A model generated the notes under the pieces. The model made no database searches. It worked only from the letters and a program-made list of their open reading frames with translations, and was not told the origin of the DNA. Made by a program: the position numbers and the translations under genes. From Litoditis marina (taxonomy: Eukaryota; Nematoda; Chromadorea; Rhabditida; Rhabditidae), in assembly GCA_964036275.1 (NCBI GenBank), contig OZ038434.1, forward strand, positions 9,009,060-9,073,059: a stretch of DNA of 64,000 bases. The letters run 5' to 3'. Shown piece by piece: positions 49,344 through 61,400 of the stretch. The stretch's first letter is position 1, and the number at the start of each line of letters is the position of its first letter.

Positions 49344-52300
49344 TTAGGATTTCGAGGGTGTTTTCCTTTTGCCGTAGGGCACGAGTCGTCGAACGAACAC
49401 AATCCACAGTACAACTGATATGGAGCATTGGGCGATCTCCAGTTTCCACACCGATCGCGGACCAAACAACGTGTAGAGGTTACTGTAACAGGACGTTCTT
49501 ATGTGAATGGTTTGTGTATTCACAAGGAACTCACATTTGTTTGGTTTATTTCACCTACGTGGAGGTTTTTTCGAAATGATATTACCACAAGTCGATATCT
49601 ACTATGTTTCAAAAGTGCGGTAACCTCGTAAACAGAGTTTTGAGAGTCAGTTTTGGAGTGTGAAGTTTAGACTGGAAAAGTGCAGTTTTAGTGCTATTTA
49701 AAAACATGGCCACAGAAATTCATATAATAAAATTGGACTGAAAAATTTTTTCTATGTTTTTGAAGTTTTACGATGCTGGTTACTTGCCTGGTTGCCAGTG
49801 GTGCGAGCATCCTTCCTGTGCTGCCCGCCATTTGGAAGAACCCTTGTAGAGTTCCCTAAAATAACACATCTGAATTTTTTAAGTGAATAGCCCATTTTTC
49901 TTCTCCTTCACGTTTTACGTGCATATTCGTGACAAAAAAACATTCCATTGTGGAAAAACATGAATTGATAAAAAAAAAACATCAGGTGAACTCATATAAC
50001 AGAAAACGCAAGATCATATCTGAGTTTGCAAACTCAAAAAGATGATTGGACCATTTGAGCAGATATTTTGAATCTAACTTATCTGATGATTTTGAAATCA
50101 GTGATTTTGAAATTGAAACGACAGAGTTCACGTGAAATTCACATGCCGACCCCGTGCACACGCAGCCCGTCAAGGTAAAAGGATATAACAGCTTTGTGAC
50201 ATTGAAGGATTGAAGGTTGATTTCATGTTTCTTTTTAATAGACGAAGTGCAAATTTCCTATGAATTCTAAGGAATTTTCCTGTTACTAAATTTACATTAA
50301 AAACCAACCTGTCGCCGCGGTCCGATTATTTTCGAGAACAAAGTTGTGACGGAAACATTTATGAATGACCACGCGAACCCGAACACAACAATATATGCAC
50401 TGTAGTAGACCTGAAAAGATAGAAGTTGACTCGCGGAAAAATTGCGAACTGTGTGGCTAAATAGCTAAATTCTTATAGTTCAGATTGCGCAAATACTATT
50501 TTTGTAACATTTCATTTCATTGACAATCACGAATATGTGAAACCTATTGAAGTTAATAATTGTGTTCAAAAGTTCAAGTTTGCGAGTTCTGAAGATCGAG
50601 TTTTTTTTTCGGAAATCATAAATTTAATTTGTTCAAGTCAAATTTACAGCTCAAACAACCCTGACACTTACCCATGGATACATAGAAGTGAGACCTTCAC
50701 ACCAATCGAACCGCTCAAAATCGCAGCCCTCATCAGAACCTGAATTACAAACACGGTCATATTATACTTTACTCGAAACGCAACCAACTGTATCTGTAGT
50801 TTGTTCTTCAAAGAAATGTTTGTCTAAGCTATTGCTCAACGAACACTTGGGAACTAGTCAAAACAAAGTGCGGTGGAGAAGAACTCACGCGCTACACTCT
50901 GCTCATACAAATGGGCCTCAGAGAGGCTCTGTGATCGGTGAGTTGCTCATTCGAATAGTTGTGCAATACAATTTTTTTTATTTCCGCGCCGGCCCTCCAA
51001 AGTGCGTTCTCTAACGTGGTTAGTTTCGAATCTTGATATTCAGTGTTTGCAGGCTATGCAAAAAAACGCTTTTGAACTTTGGATTTCGTTATGAACTTCA
51101 AAAAACCTCAATACAAAAGCTCAAAACAGGGAAAAACGACTCCAAATCTGATTTCAACATGTTTTCAATACTGAGTTGATGATGTCACGATCATATGGCG
51201 ACTAAATCGTCTTTCTCACCGTTTATACGCGGAGTCACATATTCCGGCAAGAATGACCAGGAAAATGTAACAATGAACAGCGACATCATGACAATTTGAC
51301 CCATAATACTTGTAAAGCGATAGTGAAGGCTGAAATTTGTGAAAAAAATTAGCATTCAATGGCTGTTTGTTGTCTACAAACTGTGACTATGAGATTCCGG
51401 TATTTCAGATAATGTCACAAGCTAATTGCAAGAACTCGTAATGTGTCTCGTAAGAAACCGTGTCACAATATATGATAAAATTATACTATTACTGTATTCA
51501 ATATTCAAAACATTCCAATAAATTCTTTCTAAGGTCTACTAACTGTTTTCCGGCATCGAAAACGATGAAGAAGAAGTAGAGTGCTGCTCCAATTCCGCCG
51601 GCTGCCGCGTGTGCCGCCGCATTGTATTTGACTGCCGCCACCCGGTCGAAAGAGAACATCATCATCGAGTACGGCGAACCCACGCTGAACTTCGATACAC
51701 GTTTATAAACGTGATTTCCATTACAAAACAAAAGCTGTCTAGTTTATTTTGAGTGAAGATACATTTTGGTGTATAATTTTGCAACATATATACATTAACT
51801 CTCGTAAATGGTCTTAACTGTTAATTTCTATTGCGCACGAATGAGATAACAGGTCATCAATCAGAGTTTGTTTTTAACGTGAGCCTACATTTTAACATAT
51901 ACCAACTTACGTTTCGATACTTGTCAGCACGAAAATTTGTGTGAATCGGGAGAGGACGCAGACAACGAGAGCGATGGTGTCCGGGGAAGCCATCGACAGT
52001 TTCTCCTGAAAATCGATAAAACGTCAGATGGAATTAATTATCATACTATTTTTGAGTGTTTTGTGATAATGTAATTTTACACAATCTGCACATGATAAAT
52101 CTTTCGGGTGGCTAGCTGGATCCAGCCTACGGAAAATGTGAAATTGTGCGGATCTGTGGAAATGAGCACACAGGGAACCAAAAACATTGAAATAATACCA
52201 TGATGACATTCTTTCTCAAACTTTCTTACCTGCACTGCTCTCTTTCCGAATGAATCAACTAGCCTCACCTTCTCGCCGATGTCCTCCAGCTCAACTTGGT

Positions 52301-55080
52301 GCTCTTCAAAGAAGAACACCATGAGAACCAGGCCGATGATGTTCATCAACAGTCCCATCACAGCTGGGGCGGTGTAGATGTTGATATTTAACGGACCGAC
52401 GGCATAGCCCACTCCGCCTAGCGACGTGAACATCAGTTGGAAAGCTGAAACTAGTCAAATTTACAAGTTTACATATTCACCTTCATAGTTTTGAACTCAT
52501 AATTCGTCATCCACTACTGTACAGCAGTTCCTAGCGAATGTGTGACCCATGTTTACTTATGTTACGGTTCGACTTAATTTCTTGTGGTGACAATGCCCCG
52601 ATTACATCATGATTACATTTGATGTCAGTAACAATTGATTTAGCCATCGAAAACGAACACTTTTTGTCGGGTATGAAAAGATCATTTCTGAGAACGGAGA
52701 GTTGTTTAGCAAACTTGATGTTATACAGAGATCTGTTAAGTGACGCTGATAGTTACACATCAATTGGTGGCGTCACTTTCTTGTACCTTTACAACGGCAA
52801 TCTTTCGCATTTCTTTATGATGACTATGTACAAAGCAACAAACCTTCGCAAACGGTGGATAAATTTTACAGATTTCCAAACCATTGTCAATGCCAGGTGC
52901 TAAGTAGATTCAATCAAAAACCCACACGATATTTTTATTCAGTTTGTATGACTGAACGTTTTCGTGGCTGTATAACTCAGACTGATCACTATTCACTATT
53001 CAAAACATGTCAATTTTTGTGCGACCGTGGTATGTTAGATGATTTTGAACCACTCCAGGAATCATGCTTCACTCAATATTCTGGAGCAAAACAAATATTA
53101 TCATAGTCACTGTGACACCCTCAGATGTCTAATACTATGTGAGCAATATTCAGAACGAGTTTAAACAGATGTTCAGGATCCAGTACACTATTGTGGCCAT
53201 CTTTGGGTATGTTTCATAGGTACAAGGTTCCGCGAACGGTCAGCGGATCTGCACATCATTGATCTGTACACTGTCTTTCTGCTGGCTAACAATCCATAAC
53301 CGCCTGCCACACAATGCGGAATCAATTCTTTGTCAAGAGGATAGAGATTGTACCTGGTCCGATCATATTTCCGACGGCGTTGCCTCCACTGACGCAGGCC
53401 ACCGCGCGGGTTCGGTCTGTGCTGGTGGAAGCGACAGCCACGTAGGCACGCAGCAGAGTGGAGTTGCCTGCTAGTAGAAATTGTTATATGTCATTAAAAA
53501 TATAGTTGATAGGTGACACATTGGAAGAATATACAGAGAGAAAGCTATTTGAAGAAGGTGGAACATTCCCTAATTAATGTTTGACAATTTCTATATCATA
53601 AATACGTTGCTGTTAGAATACTAGAATACAAATCAAGTTCCTTGAAATATGTTGCTTGCAGCTTCTCACTTTTCGCTCGTTAATCAATTATAAAACAAAC
53701 TAAGTGAAAGTATGAATTATATATTAATTCATACTTCTTGAAGTATTTCAATGTACATAAACGCATAAAGGTAAAATGCGTCAACTCACCCGTCCCAGCT
53801 CCTGTTATGAAACGGGAGCCCATCATGATGAATGGGACCAGGTTAATTGGTACGAATTGTAGGGAAAGATACACCAAGGTTCCCGATAACATGCAGGCGA
53901 ACCCTGTTATAAGTGGTATTCGCACCTGAAAGTTCGATATGTTGCAGGTGAAACAAATTCAGATATCAGTTTTTGCGGTGTTTCAAGTGGTCGAGAATCG
54001 AACTGCTGAACCTCACTATTCTTGCTTTCGCTAGTTCTGACTCGCCGCATGGTGTCGTAAACAGTAGTGAATATTGATGGGTCGCTGGCAGACTGGGTAA
54101 GTCCAACACACAAAATGATCACAGTTACGCTGACTACTGAGTGTTATCCAACTAAGTACTGTGACAAATTTGTTATATCGTACCTGTTCTATATAATTAC
54201 TCCAGTAACCGAGTGATGGAGCCGCTAGTAACTGGGCCAAACTGTACACAGCTATTATGTAGCCAAGTGTACTCTCCGATATACTTGGATCAAGCTGGAA
54301 ATATGACCATGAGTGAAAAGACTTACTGAATTCAGAAAAAGTAGATTTGTTCTTTCGTTAAACTTCAAAGAAAGCAAAGCACATCGTAATCTAAGCAGAC
54401 ACAGAAACTGAATGAATACATTCCAAGAAACTTGGGCAACAGCGTGGAAATCGCGCTGAATTTCCGGATCAAACTATCACGTCGATTTCGGAATCACCTT
54501 TTCGCGTTTTCAAAACTCACTCAGGTAAAAGAGTGGATTGAGTACTTTTTAAAGAAATTACCTCTTTTAAATATGGCCACATGGAGCTAAGATAAATAGA
54601 AAATTGGGCTGCCTGGATGAACGAACATACTCCACAAATGTAGACGGACAACCACGGGGTTTTATGCTCTTTTTTCACGAGAATATCATTCTGGAAACAA
54701 TTTACATGAATACAATTGTTGAGTGGACGATTAGAAAAAATAAGAGGAATGAAAAGATCAGAGTGCTACGTATTCCAAGATAACTACCCAAGAAACACCG
54801 AGTAGATTTAAGTAGAGTATCAGAGAACGCGCTTAACATTGGAAATATTCAACTCTATCAAATCCATTGACAGCTCTGTTTTGAATTCAAGTTTTTTGCA
54901 TTCCGAAAATGTGAGTTGTTCGAGTTAAAGTCCATCTAGACAAAAAATTTCGCTTTCATGTTTTCAAGTTAAAAAACGATGTCTAGCGTTAATTGCGAGA
55001 GTCAAGTTGAGCTATAAGAGCTCTAGTTCAAGAGTTTATTTATAAAAAATTGAAGTGCTTGCGGAACATACCTGTGTCAT
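49344..55080 (-). CDS. MFSD8/CLN7-like MFS transporter, copy A
   Basis: 13 exons: 55080-55072, 54690-54562, 54294-54184, 53925-53790, 53467-53354, 52444-52269, 52005-51911, 51684-51544, 51329-51220, 50739-50672, 50410-50309, 49855-49788, 49482-49344. They encode 465 residues, in frame throughout. It is a polytopic membrane protein of the major facilitator superfamily. MFSD8-type landmarks in order: IYLSSMWPYLKELDPS (first helix), GYIIAVYSLAQLLAAPSLGY then WSN (helix 2 and loop), ARF-like RFITGAGTGNSTLLRAYV, GGNAVGNMIGPAFQ, NINIYTAPAVMGLLMN then FFFEEH, a large loop, and SKIIGPRRQGTLQGFFQMAG near the end. Human MFSD8 is a lysosomal membrane protein whose loss causes CLN7 disease; lysosomal location here is inferred. 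The intron after 49788 has a GC donor (AG|gcaagt). The N-terminus is short, with only MTQ in exon 1, so a missed upstream exon is possible. A paralogue lies upstream at 58426-63698. Confidence 0.93.
52855..53106 (+). pseudogene. Kunitz-like domain fragment nested in transporter intron
   Basis: On the strand opposite to the transporter, within its intron 53353-52445, an 83-codon frame contains RYFYSVC, then CMTERFRGC, twelve residues, C, three residues and C (CQFLC). The cysteine spacing 7-12-3 is exactly that of Kunitz/BPTI cysteines 3-4-5-6, and the aromatic before the first of them also fits. The usual GN/N after the fourth cysteine is lacking. The spacer between the RYFY block and cysteine 3 is about four residues short, and no clear cysteine 1 is seen. 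A ttattcag acceptor sits just before the VC codons, so the second half may be a real exon (from 52943) with RYFY being intronic coincidence. No signal peptide or full gene could be assembled. It is a decayed or partial Kunitz gene, or chance. Confidence 0.4.
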
Positions 55081-58000
55081 TGTTGTTGCGAACAGATCTG
55101 CAATGAATATTCAGTTTATTCGGACAATAAAAATATTAATATCATTGAAATTACAAAACGTGGGAATATGATTTATTTAACAGATCTCGCTCACCGATTC
55201 CCCACATACATATCGCTACCTTTTTGATGTTTTTCTTTTCTTTCGCTGTTTAATACCCTATCGAACGAAATGGATGAGTGCTCATGAAGTCTTACATTTT
55301 GAGCTCGGAAACCTTTTCACATAACTCTTGTTAAAGAATCCGTCCCGCTCTAATTTTGACCTATGAGTTAACAATCTGACCATTTGGCAAATGAAAAACC
55401 ATTATCAAAAATATATACTTTTATATCTCTATCTTGCTTCGTTTGCTCAGAAAAGCGGCTTACGTAATGACACCGATGGGGAGTTGCGTACGGGGTATGC
55501 TCCAAATAGCCTATAGAAGTACAAAAATATTTTTAAAACTTTCTTGCATATACGAAAACACAATTAGAGACTACAAAATGAAAATAAATCTAGACGTAAA
55601 GGAACCAAGTCAATTGGCGTCACAGTGAAAATGTTCATGTCCTCTTTTTTAATGCTTGATGTTATGCAAATTTTACAAATTTTCAATATGAAAGTTTTTG
55701 CATGGTCTATGCGAACACATTGCGAAACTTTTTTAAGCTTTTTGAATTTTTCGTGAAACTCAGATTATAGCGAAACGGTTTCTTTAAACTTTAAGTTTAG
55801 AAAACCCACAAGCACATGACACCGAGTGCTTACATGAATAAATTGTTAATAACATTAAAAAAAGGTAGAACAGACATGCCGAAAAAACACTGGCTAGCGC
55901 TGAATGCTTTTTCCGTTTTTAGTTTTTCCAAATAACACAGCCAATTTACATATAAAAGTTGTTTACATAACTATATTATACAATAATTCAAAAGGTCGTT
56001 TAGTTCAGAAAAATTCTCTCTCCAAGAGATGATAGTAAACATAGGATTGGTTCGGTTGATCTTTAAATACCTGTCTGGGTGTAATAGACTACCGAGAGAT
56101 GCAAAGAAACTGCGGGGGGACTCTGAACTACCCTTTGTTCATATTGTAAGTTAGGCGCCAAGTCTCGTCACTCTAAAAAGACAGCACTTCTGGAATTTAG
56201 ACTATTTGGAAGACGGAAACAGGAAATGAACAATGTTCCAAGCACAAAAAAGTCGAACCCGCATAGTCCTTGTGACTCAAATATGTTCTTTCGAGCAAAA
56301 ATTATACAAAGAACAAACTGTCAATCAGCTAAGTGAACTGCCCAGGCCACAACAAATCTGACAACTTCCGAGTTCAACATTTTCGACCTGGTCCTTTTAG
56401 ACTTAAGAGATTGAGAGAAAGTGAATTCTCATAGGAAACATGAAGAAAATTGCAAATCTCCGAAAAGGACATTGAATACTTTGACAATGACACAACAAAC
56501 GGCTTCTCCGTGTTCTGGAAATTGTGTATTGTGAGTCAGAAGCGGGGTTATGGGACGAATCTAGCTGACGAAGTTAAAGAATACGTTTCGAGCAAAGTCC
56601 GTTCTCTCTGCTGCAGACACATTTCTGCAATTGATAGTGGAAGTTCCGCTTGCATTGTCACAAAAGTGGCCTTGGCTTGTTTTTTCGTCAGTGTATCCCA
56701 CTTTCCAAGTACAAGTTCTTCTTCGAAGATTCGGATAACGTCGGAACGTGACAATTGTTCAACAGTGCTTGGTTCAGTGAAAAACTTCAAGTTTTTTTTG
56801 GGGCAAGCTGGTTGTCAAACTGTCACGGTGTTATAAGTTTTTTTCGTCCTTCTCTACCATCTTATATCGTAATCAAATCATTAATCAACTCTTTCAAATG
56901 TCTTTTAGAGAGCCAGTATACATTCTATTAACAGTTTCTAAAACAAAACAATTATAATCGTACGTATCGCCTAGCAACATACGTACGTCATGAAAATAAG
57001 ACAGTTCGTAATTACCAAAACTAATTCATTAATAGAAGCCATACAAAGTGATCAATGTCCACCGACTTGAATGTCTTTTGAATATATAGAACTGCTCTGA
57101 ATTTTGTCACCTACAGATAGATCAAAGAACCGCCCCGAATATGGTATACAAATGACGTAATAAAACTAACTACTACTCTTTGTGTTAATACGATTAGGCG
57201 TTGATTTGAAAGGATTGGGGTAGACCGATACCATGTTTGCGAGTGTCGTCATCTAACTGTGGTCCTCAATTGGTCACACATCCACAGTTCACATTTAGAT
57301 CTACCATGGCAACAAAGTATTCGAAATCTGATTTTTGTACAAACATCATGATGCAGCGCGCGCTTTGTCAGTCCTGTGTGGCGAGTGCGAAAAGAGTTTC
57401 ACCTGTTTATGACAACTTCCGAACAGTTCCGTATTTTTCCTTAGTTGAAAAGATCACACGTGGTTTGGTTCCACCTTTGTCGCATAGGTACATCCAAAAA
57501 AAGTTTGTATCATCAGTTTCCAGAGAAAAATATTACGTTGAACGTTGCAAAATGAGGGTAAACATTTGCAGATGTGAAAATGGGATTTGACAGCTTTGTT
57601 TCAGAGCGCCTCAGATGGATGGTGCGCCCAAGCAGCACCACGCGTTGATTAAATATTCTGACAACGTACTAAATTCTGATTAGCAATTACTTGTTTTGGT
57701 AATTCGTCATATATTTATTCAACGGCAGAACATTCATAACGTATGCACAACACGAATATGGTAGGCGTGCAAACATCAGAAGTATGAAAAGTCGCTCCAA
57801 TACCTTAGAACGTAAAGTGTTGAGTTTTTCAGCGGCTCAACTGCTCACTAGAAGTGAAGGTGTTATTGAACAGTTGAATAGTTTGGTTGGGTAAACATAT
57901 CGTTTGTTTTTGTTGGACATTGGTACACGCCGTGTATCACGCATTTCGACTAATAACAACGGAATCGAACTACAAACACAGAGGGCTTGCTTTGGGAAAC

Positions 58001-58425
58001 GCGAACCCCGTACACCGTTCCACCTGTTGGTTACCTTTTGCCATAACCGTTATAATGATAAAAAGTTCATTTGCATAGATACCAACAGAAGTTATGCAAT
58101 TAGAAAATTACAAGTTGATCATTCAAAATACATGGCAAATACATATCCAAAGTTCAAAAGAACTTCCCTCACGAACAGCAAACATATGGAATAATTGATC
58201 CTATTATATTTATTCATGAGTGTAAAGAACAAAATAACGATGTTTCATAATACTGAGAAAAATATCAGACGTCGAAATACATGGAAGAAGCACGATCTAT
58301 CTACCTATGGACGGTTCCCAGTGCTTGGAGCACACCCAATCGATTGTCGAGTTGAGTGCCTTTTCTCCCGAAAAAGTAACAATATACATTTATTCACATT
58401 TATTGATACAAACATTTTCCACAAA
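55081..58425. other. Intergenic region between the two transporters
   Basis: About 3.3 kb without a confirmed gene. It includes the promoter of copy A and the 3' region of copy B, whose minus-strand AATAAA signals lie at 58404-58399 and 58394-58389. One possible exon on the minus strand is listed separately. Plus-strand frames at 57237-57590 and 57887-58194 have no domain. No RNA gene or clear repeat is seen. Confidence 0.5.
56548..56807 (-). CDS. Possible isolated exon, unknown protein
   Basis: After an acceptor-like gacaaccag, an open frame of about 85 codons runs to a stop at 56548. The peptide looks protein-like, amphipathic and helical (SRSDVIRIFEEELVLGKWD, KKQAKATFVTMQAELPLSIA, MCLQQRERTLLETYSL). 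I could not attach an in-frame upstream exon; frames around 57300-57590 on this strand are broken by stops. It may be the last exon of an unrecognised small gene, a decayed gene or mobile element, or chance. I do not recognise a family. Confidence 0.25.
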
Positions 58426-61400
58426 TCATGGAGTCGTCGATTTTTGTATCCTTTTTCCAAAAGGAACAAGTCGTTTTATAAACACAACCCATATCAAGAC
58501 GGATACGGATGTTTCTCCCATTTCCAATAACCACACCGATCGGGGTCCGAACGCAGCGTAGAGGTTACTGTAAGAAACAAGTGTAAGTGTGCTCCGATGC
58601 AAAGCAAGAGAACAGAAGAATAATTGAAATAATTACTTTCTTATACGTTTACATTGTTGTTCATTACAGCTTTACAGCATCTTCATTTCGGATACGAACT
58701 GATCAAGAATTGAAGAACAATCAAAGAGACACAAACAGGAAATTATTACAAAACCATTGACGGGACTCAAAATTCAAGAGTTCACGAATTTTTGAGATGA
58801 ATGATTGATAATAGCGTAGTTAATAATGTGGCGTTTTCGAGAGTTTATATTGTACTGTAAACCACTCGGGAAAAGCGTAACGAATGGTCTGTTCATAGAT
58901 AGAAGTTACCTTGTTGCCAGGGGTGCAGTCATTCTTCCCATACTACCAGCCATTTGGAAGAATCCTTGGAGGGTGCCCTGGAATAATTCTATTTTAATAA
59001 TGATTCCCATTTAAAACCAGCCAATTGAACATTTTCAATAAGAAATTTGAAGTCAGAAATCGTCCAACAACAGAATTTCAATATTGTGAAACGAAGGCAC
59101 TAAATGACGAATACAGTTCTTCTCTCATTTCCAATTGAATTTCACGCGTATCGAATTCAAAATACGGTGAAACCAAGCCGAACACACCAATCGAAGGTTC
59201 ATGCAAACGAGTCGTGATTGGATGTCTGATCTGTCGCTCATTTAAAAGCAGGCTTAAACGGTTTATGTTGGTTTGATGTCCATATTTTTTACAACTGTAT
59301 GTTATTCGTAATTCGGAATCTCCAATAATACAGATCAAACTACACAGGTAAAGTAAAGGGGACACCCAAGTTGGTTTTTGCTGTGAGTGTTTGCTGTAAA
59401 CATGATAAGTGAGTTGACCACGCTTTTAGTGATATTATTTCTCTATAATTGTATTTTGTAATTATTTCTTACAATAATCAGAAAAGTCAGGTATGTTAAA
59501 CCCTGTCACCAACCTGTCGTCGTGGTCCAATGACTTTAGAGAACAACGTAGTCAACGAGACGTTCATGAACGAAAAGGCAACACCGAATACCATTATATA
59601 CATAGAATAGTAAACCTGAAATATATAGATTTCATAACAATTTTAAAAGTATATTGAACGTGTTATACGTAACTAAAGTTCAGAAGACTCACCCATGGAT
59701 ACACCAATGTGAGATCACTGCACCAATCGAAACGCTCGAAATCGCAACCCTCGTCCGTACCTGATATATTTATGTTGTAAAATCATTAAAATAAACTACA
59801 CATTAAACTGTCTTGGAATTTGGGCACTGTTTATCATACTGGTTGTTCAGGGTTTTCATATAATTCCAGAATTTGAAAAAGATTTGAGACTCGCATTGAT
59901 TAGAAACATTGCCGTGAACCACAGAAGAGTTTCTGATAAGACTTAGGATAGAATTGACTTTTGTCGGTTTTGAACTCTCTTCATCTTTTTTTACAGAATA
60001 TACTTACTTACTTCTTCTTCTTCTTCAGCATAATAATCGTCCCAACTACTTTAATCAATCATACTATCTTCCTTTCTCTTTTTTATTTTTTTAGTTTATG
60101 CGTGTTACAGAACTCAGTTAATTTATTCAATGGTATTGTTCATGATTATGCGACTTACCGTTGACTATAGGAGAAACATATTCCGGAAGGAAGGACCACG
60201 AGTAAGTTACGACAAACATAGAGACGAAGACCACTTGACTCAAAATACTCGTAACTCTGTCCGGCAAACTGAAAGAAGGGAAGGCTTTGTCTTGTAATTG
60301 AAGTTACCATTCGTTATAAACACATCAATTGGTTTCATTCACTTCATATTTCTTCCATTTGACATTTTGTGAGATATATAAACCACAAAATAAATAGTTG
60401 TGAGCAAGGAAAGTTTTGCCTCACGCTATGAGGTGTCAAGATACGTTGCTAACAACACAAAAACCACGAATATACAATTGACACTATTTAACTAACTGTT
60501 TTCCAGCGTCGAAAACAATGAAGAAGAAGTAGAGTGCTGCTCCGATTCCGCCGGCTGCCGCGTGTGCCGCCGCATTGTATTTCACTGCTGCCACCCGGTC
60601 GAAAGAGAACATCATCATCGAGTACGGAGAACCCACACTTTAAATATATTAGAATAAATAAGCTATTCCCTTAGTTTTTTATAAGGTAGAAAAATACAAT
60701 TATTATCAACCCATTTTATCACCGTATCTCTTTTTTGCGATTTTTGTCATTGATTGAGTGAATGAACTGCTATTCTTTTGGTAACCAGTCCATGATCTGT
60801 ATTCAGTACGTTCAGTGTTGACTTTTGTGACATGCATATATAATTCCCACCCACATGAAATCGATTCATGTTTCTAGCGCAAAGTGTTTTTTTCTTCATA
60901 TTTCTGACCGGGCCAGCTCACCGTCCATTATATGATTGCATAATATGGCCCGATTGCAGCCGACCGACATAGGAAAAAAACGCCAATTATTCAATGAACT
61001 CACGTTTCGATGGTTGTTTGAACGAAAATCTGAGTGAATCGTGTGAAAATACAGATGGACAGGGCGATCATATCGGGAGACATCAACTTTCCATTGTCCT
61101 GAAACAATCAAATGTATGATAATTACATGAGTAGTAATACTAAGACAAACTGGTTAAAACGTAGACTCGGTAAAAATAAGAACCAAATATAATATAAACA
61201 ATATTACTGTAGTTTTCATTACGAAATCTCCTCTGAAACGTACAATAATTCTCGGAACTTTTTTTTAACCCATATCCGACTCTGGAAACATGACGTGCTG
61301 AAGTGAATAGGTTGTTTCTTACCGATCCTTTGCCGTCTTCCAGGTGTAGCTCGTGCTCTTCGAAGAAGAACTTCATGAGAACGAGTCCGAGGAGATTGAG

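Noticed and set aside
52619..52903. 94-codon plus-strand frame in the copy A intron
   Set aside because: It cannot be joined in frame to the Kunitz-like segment through its apparent donor, and has no domain.
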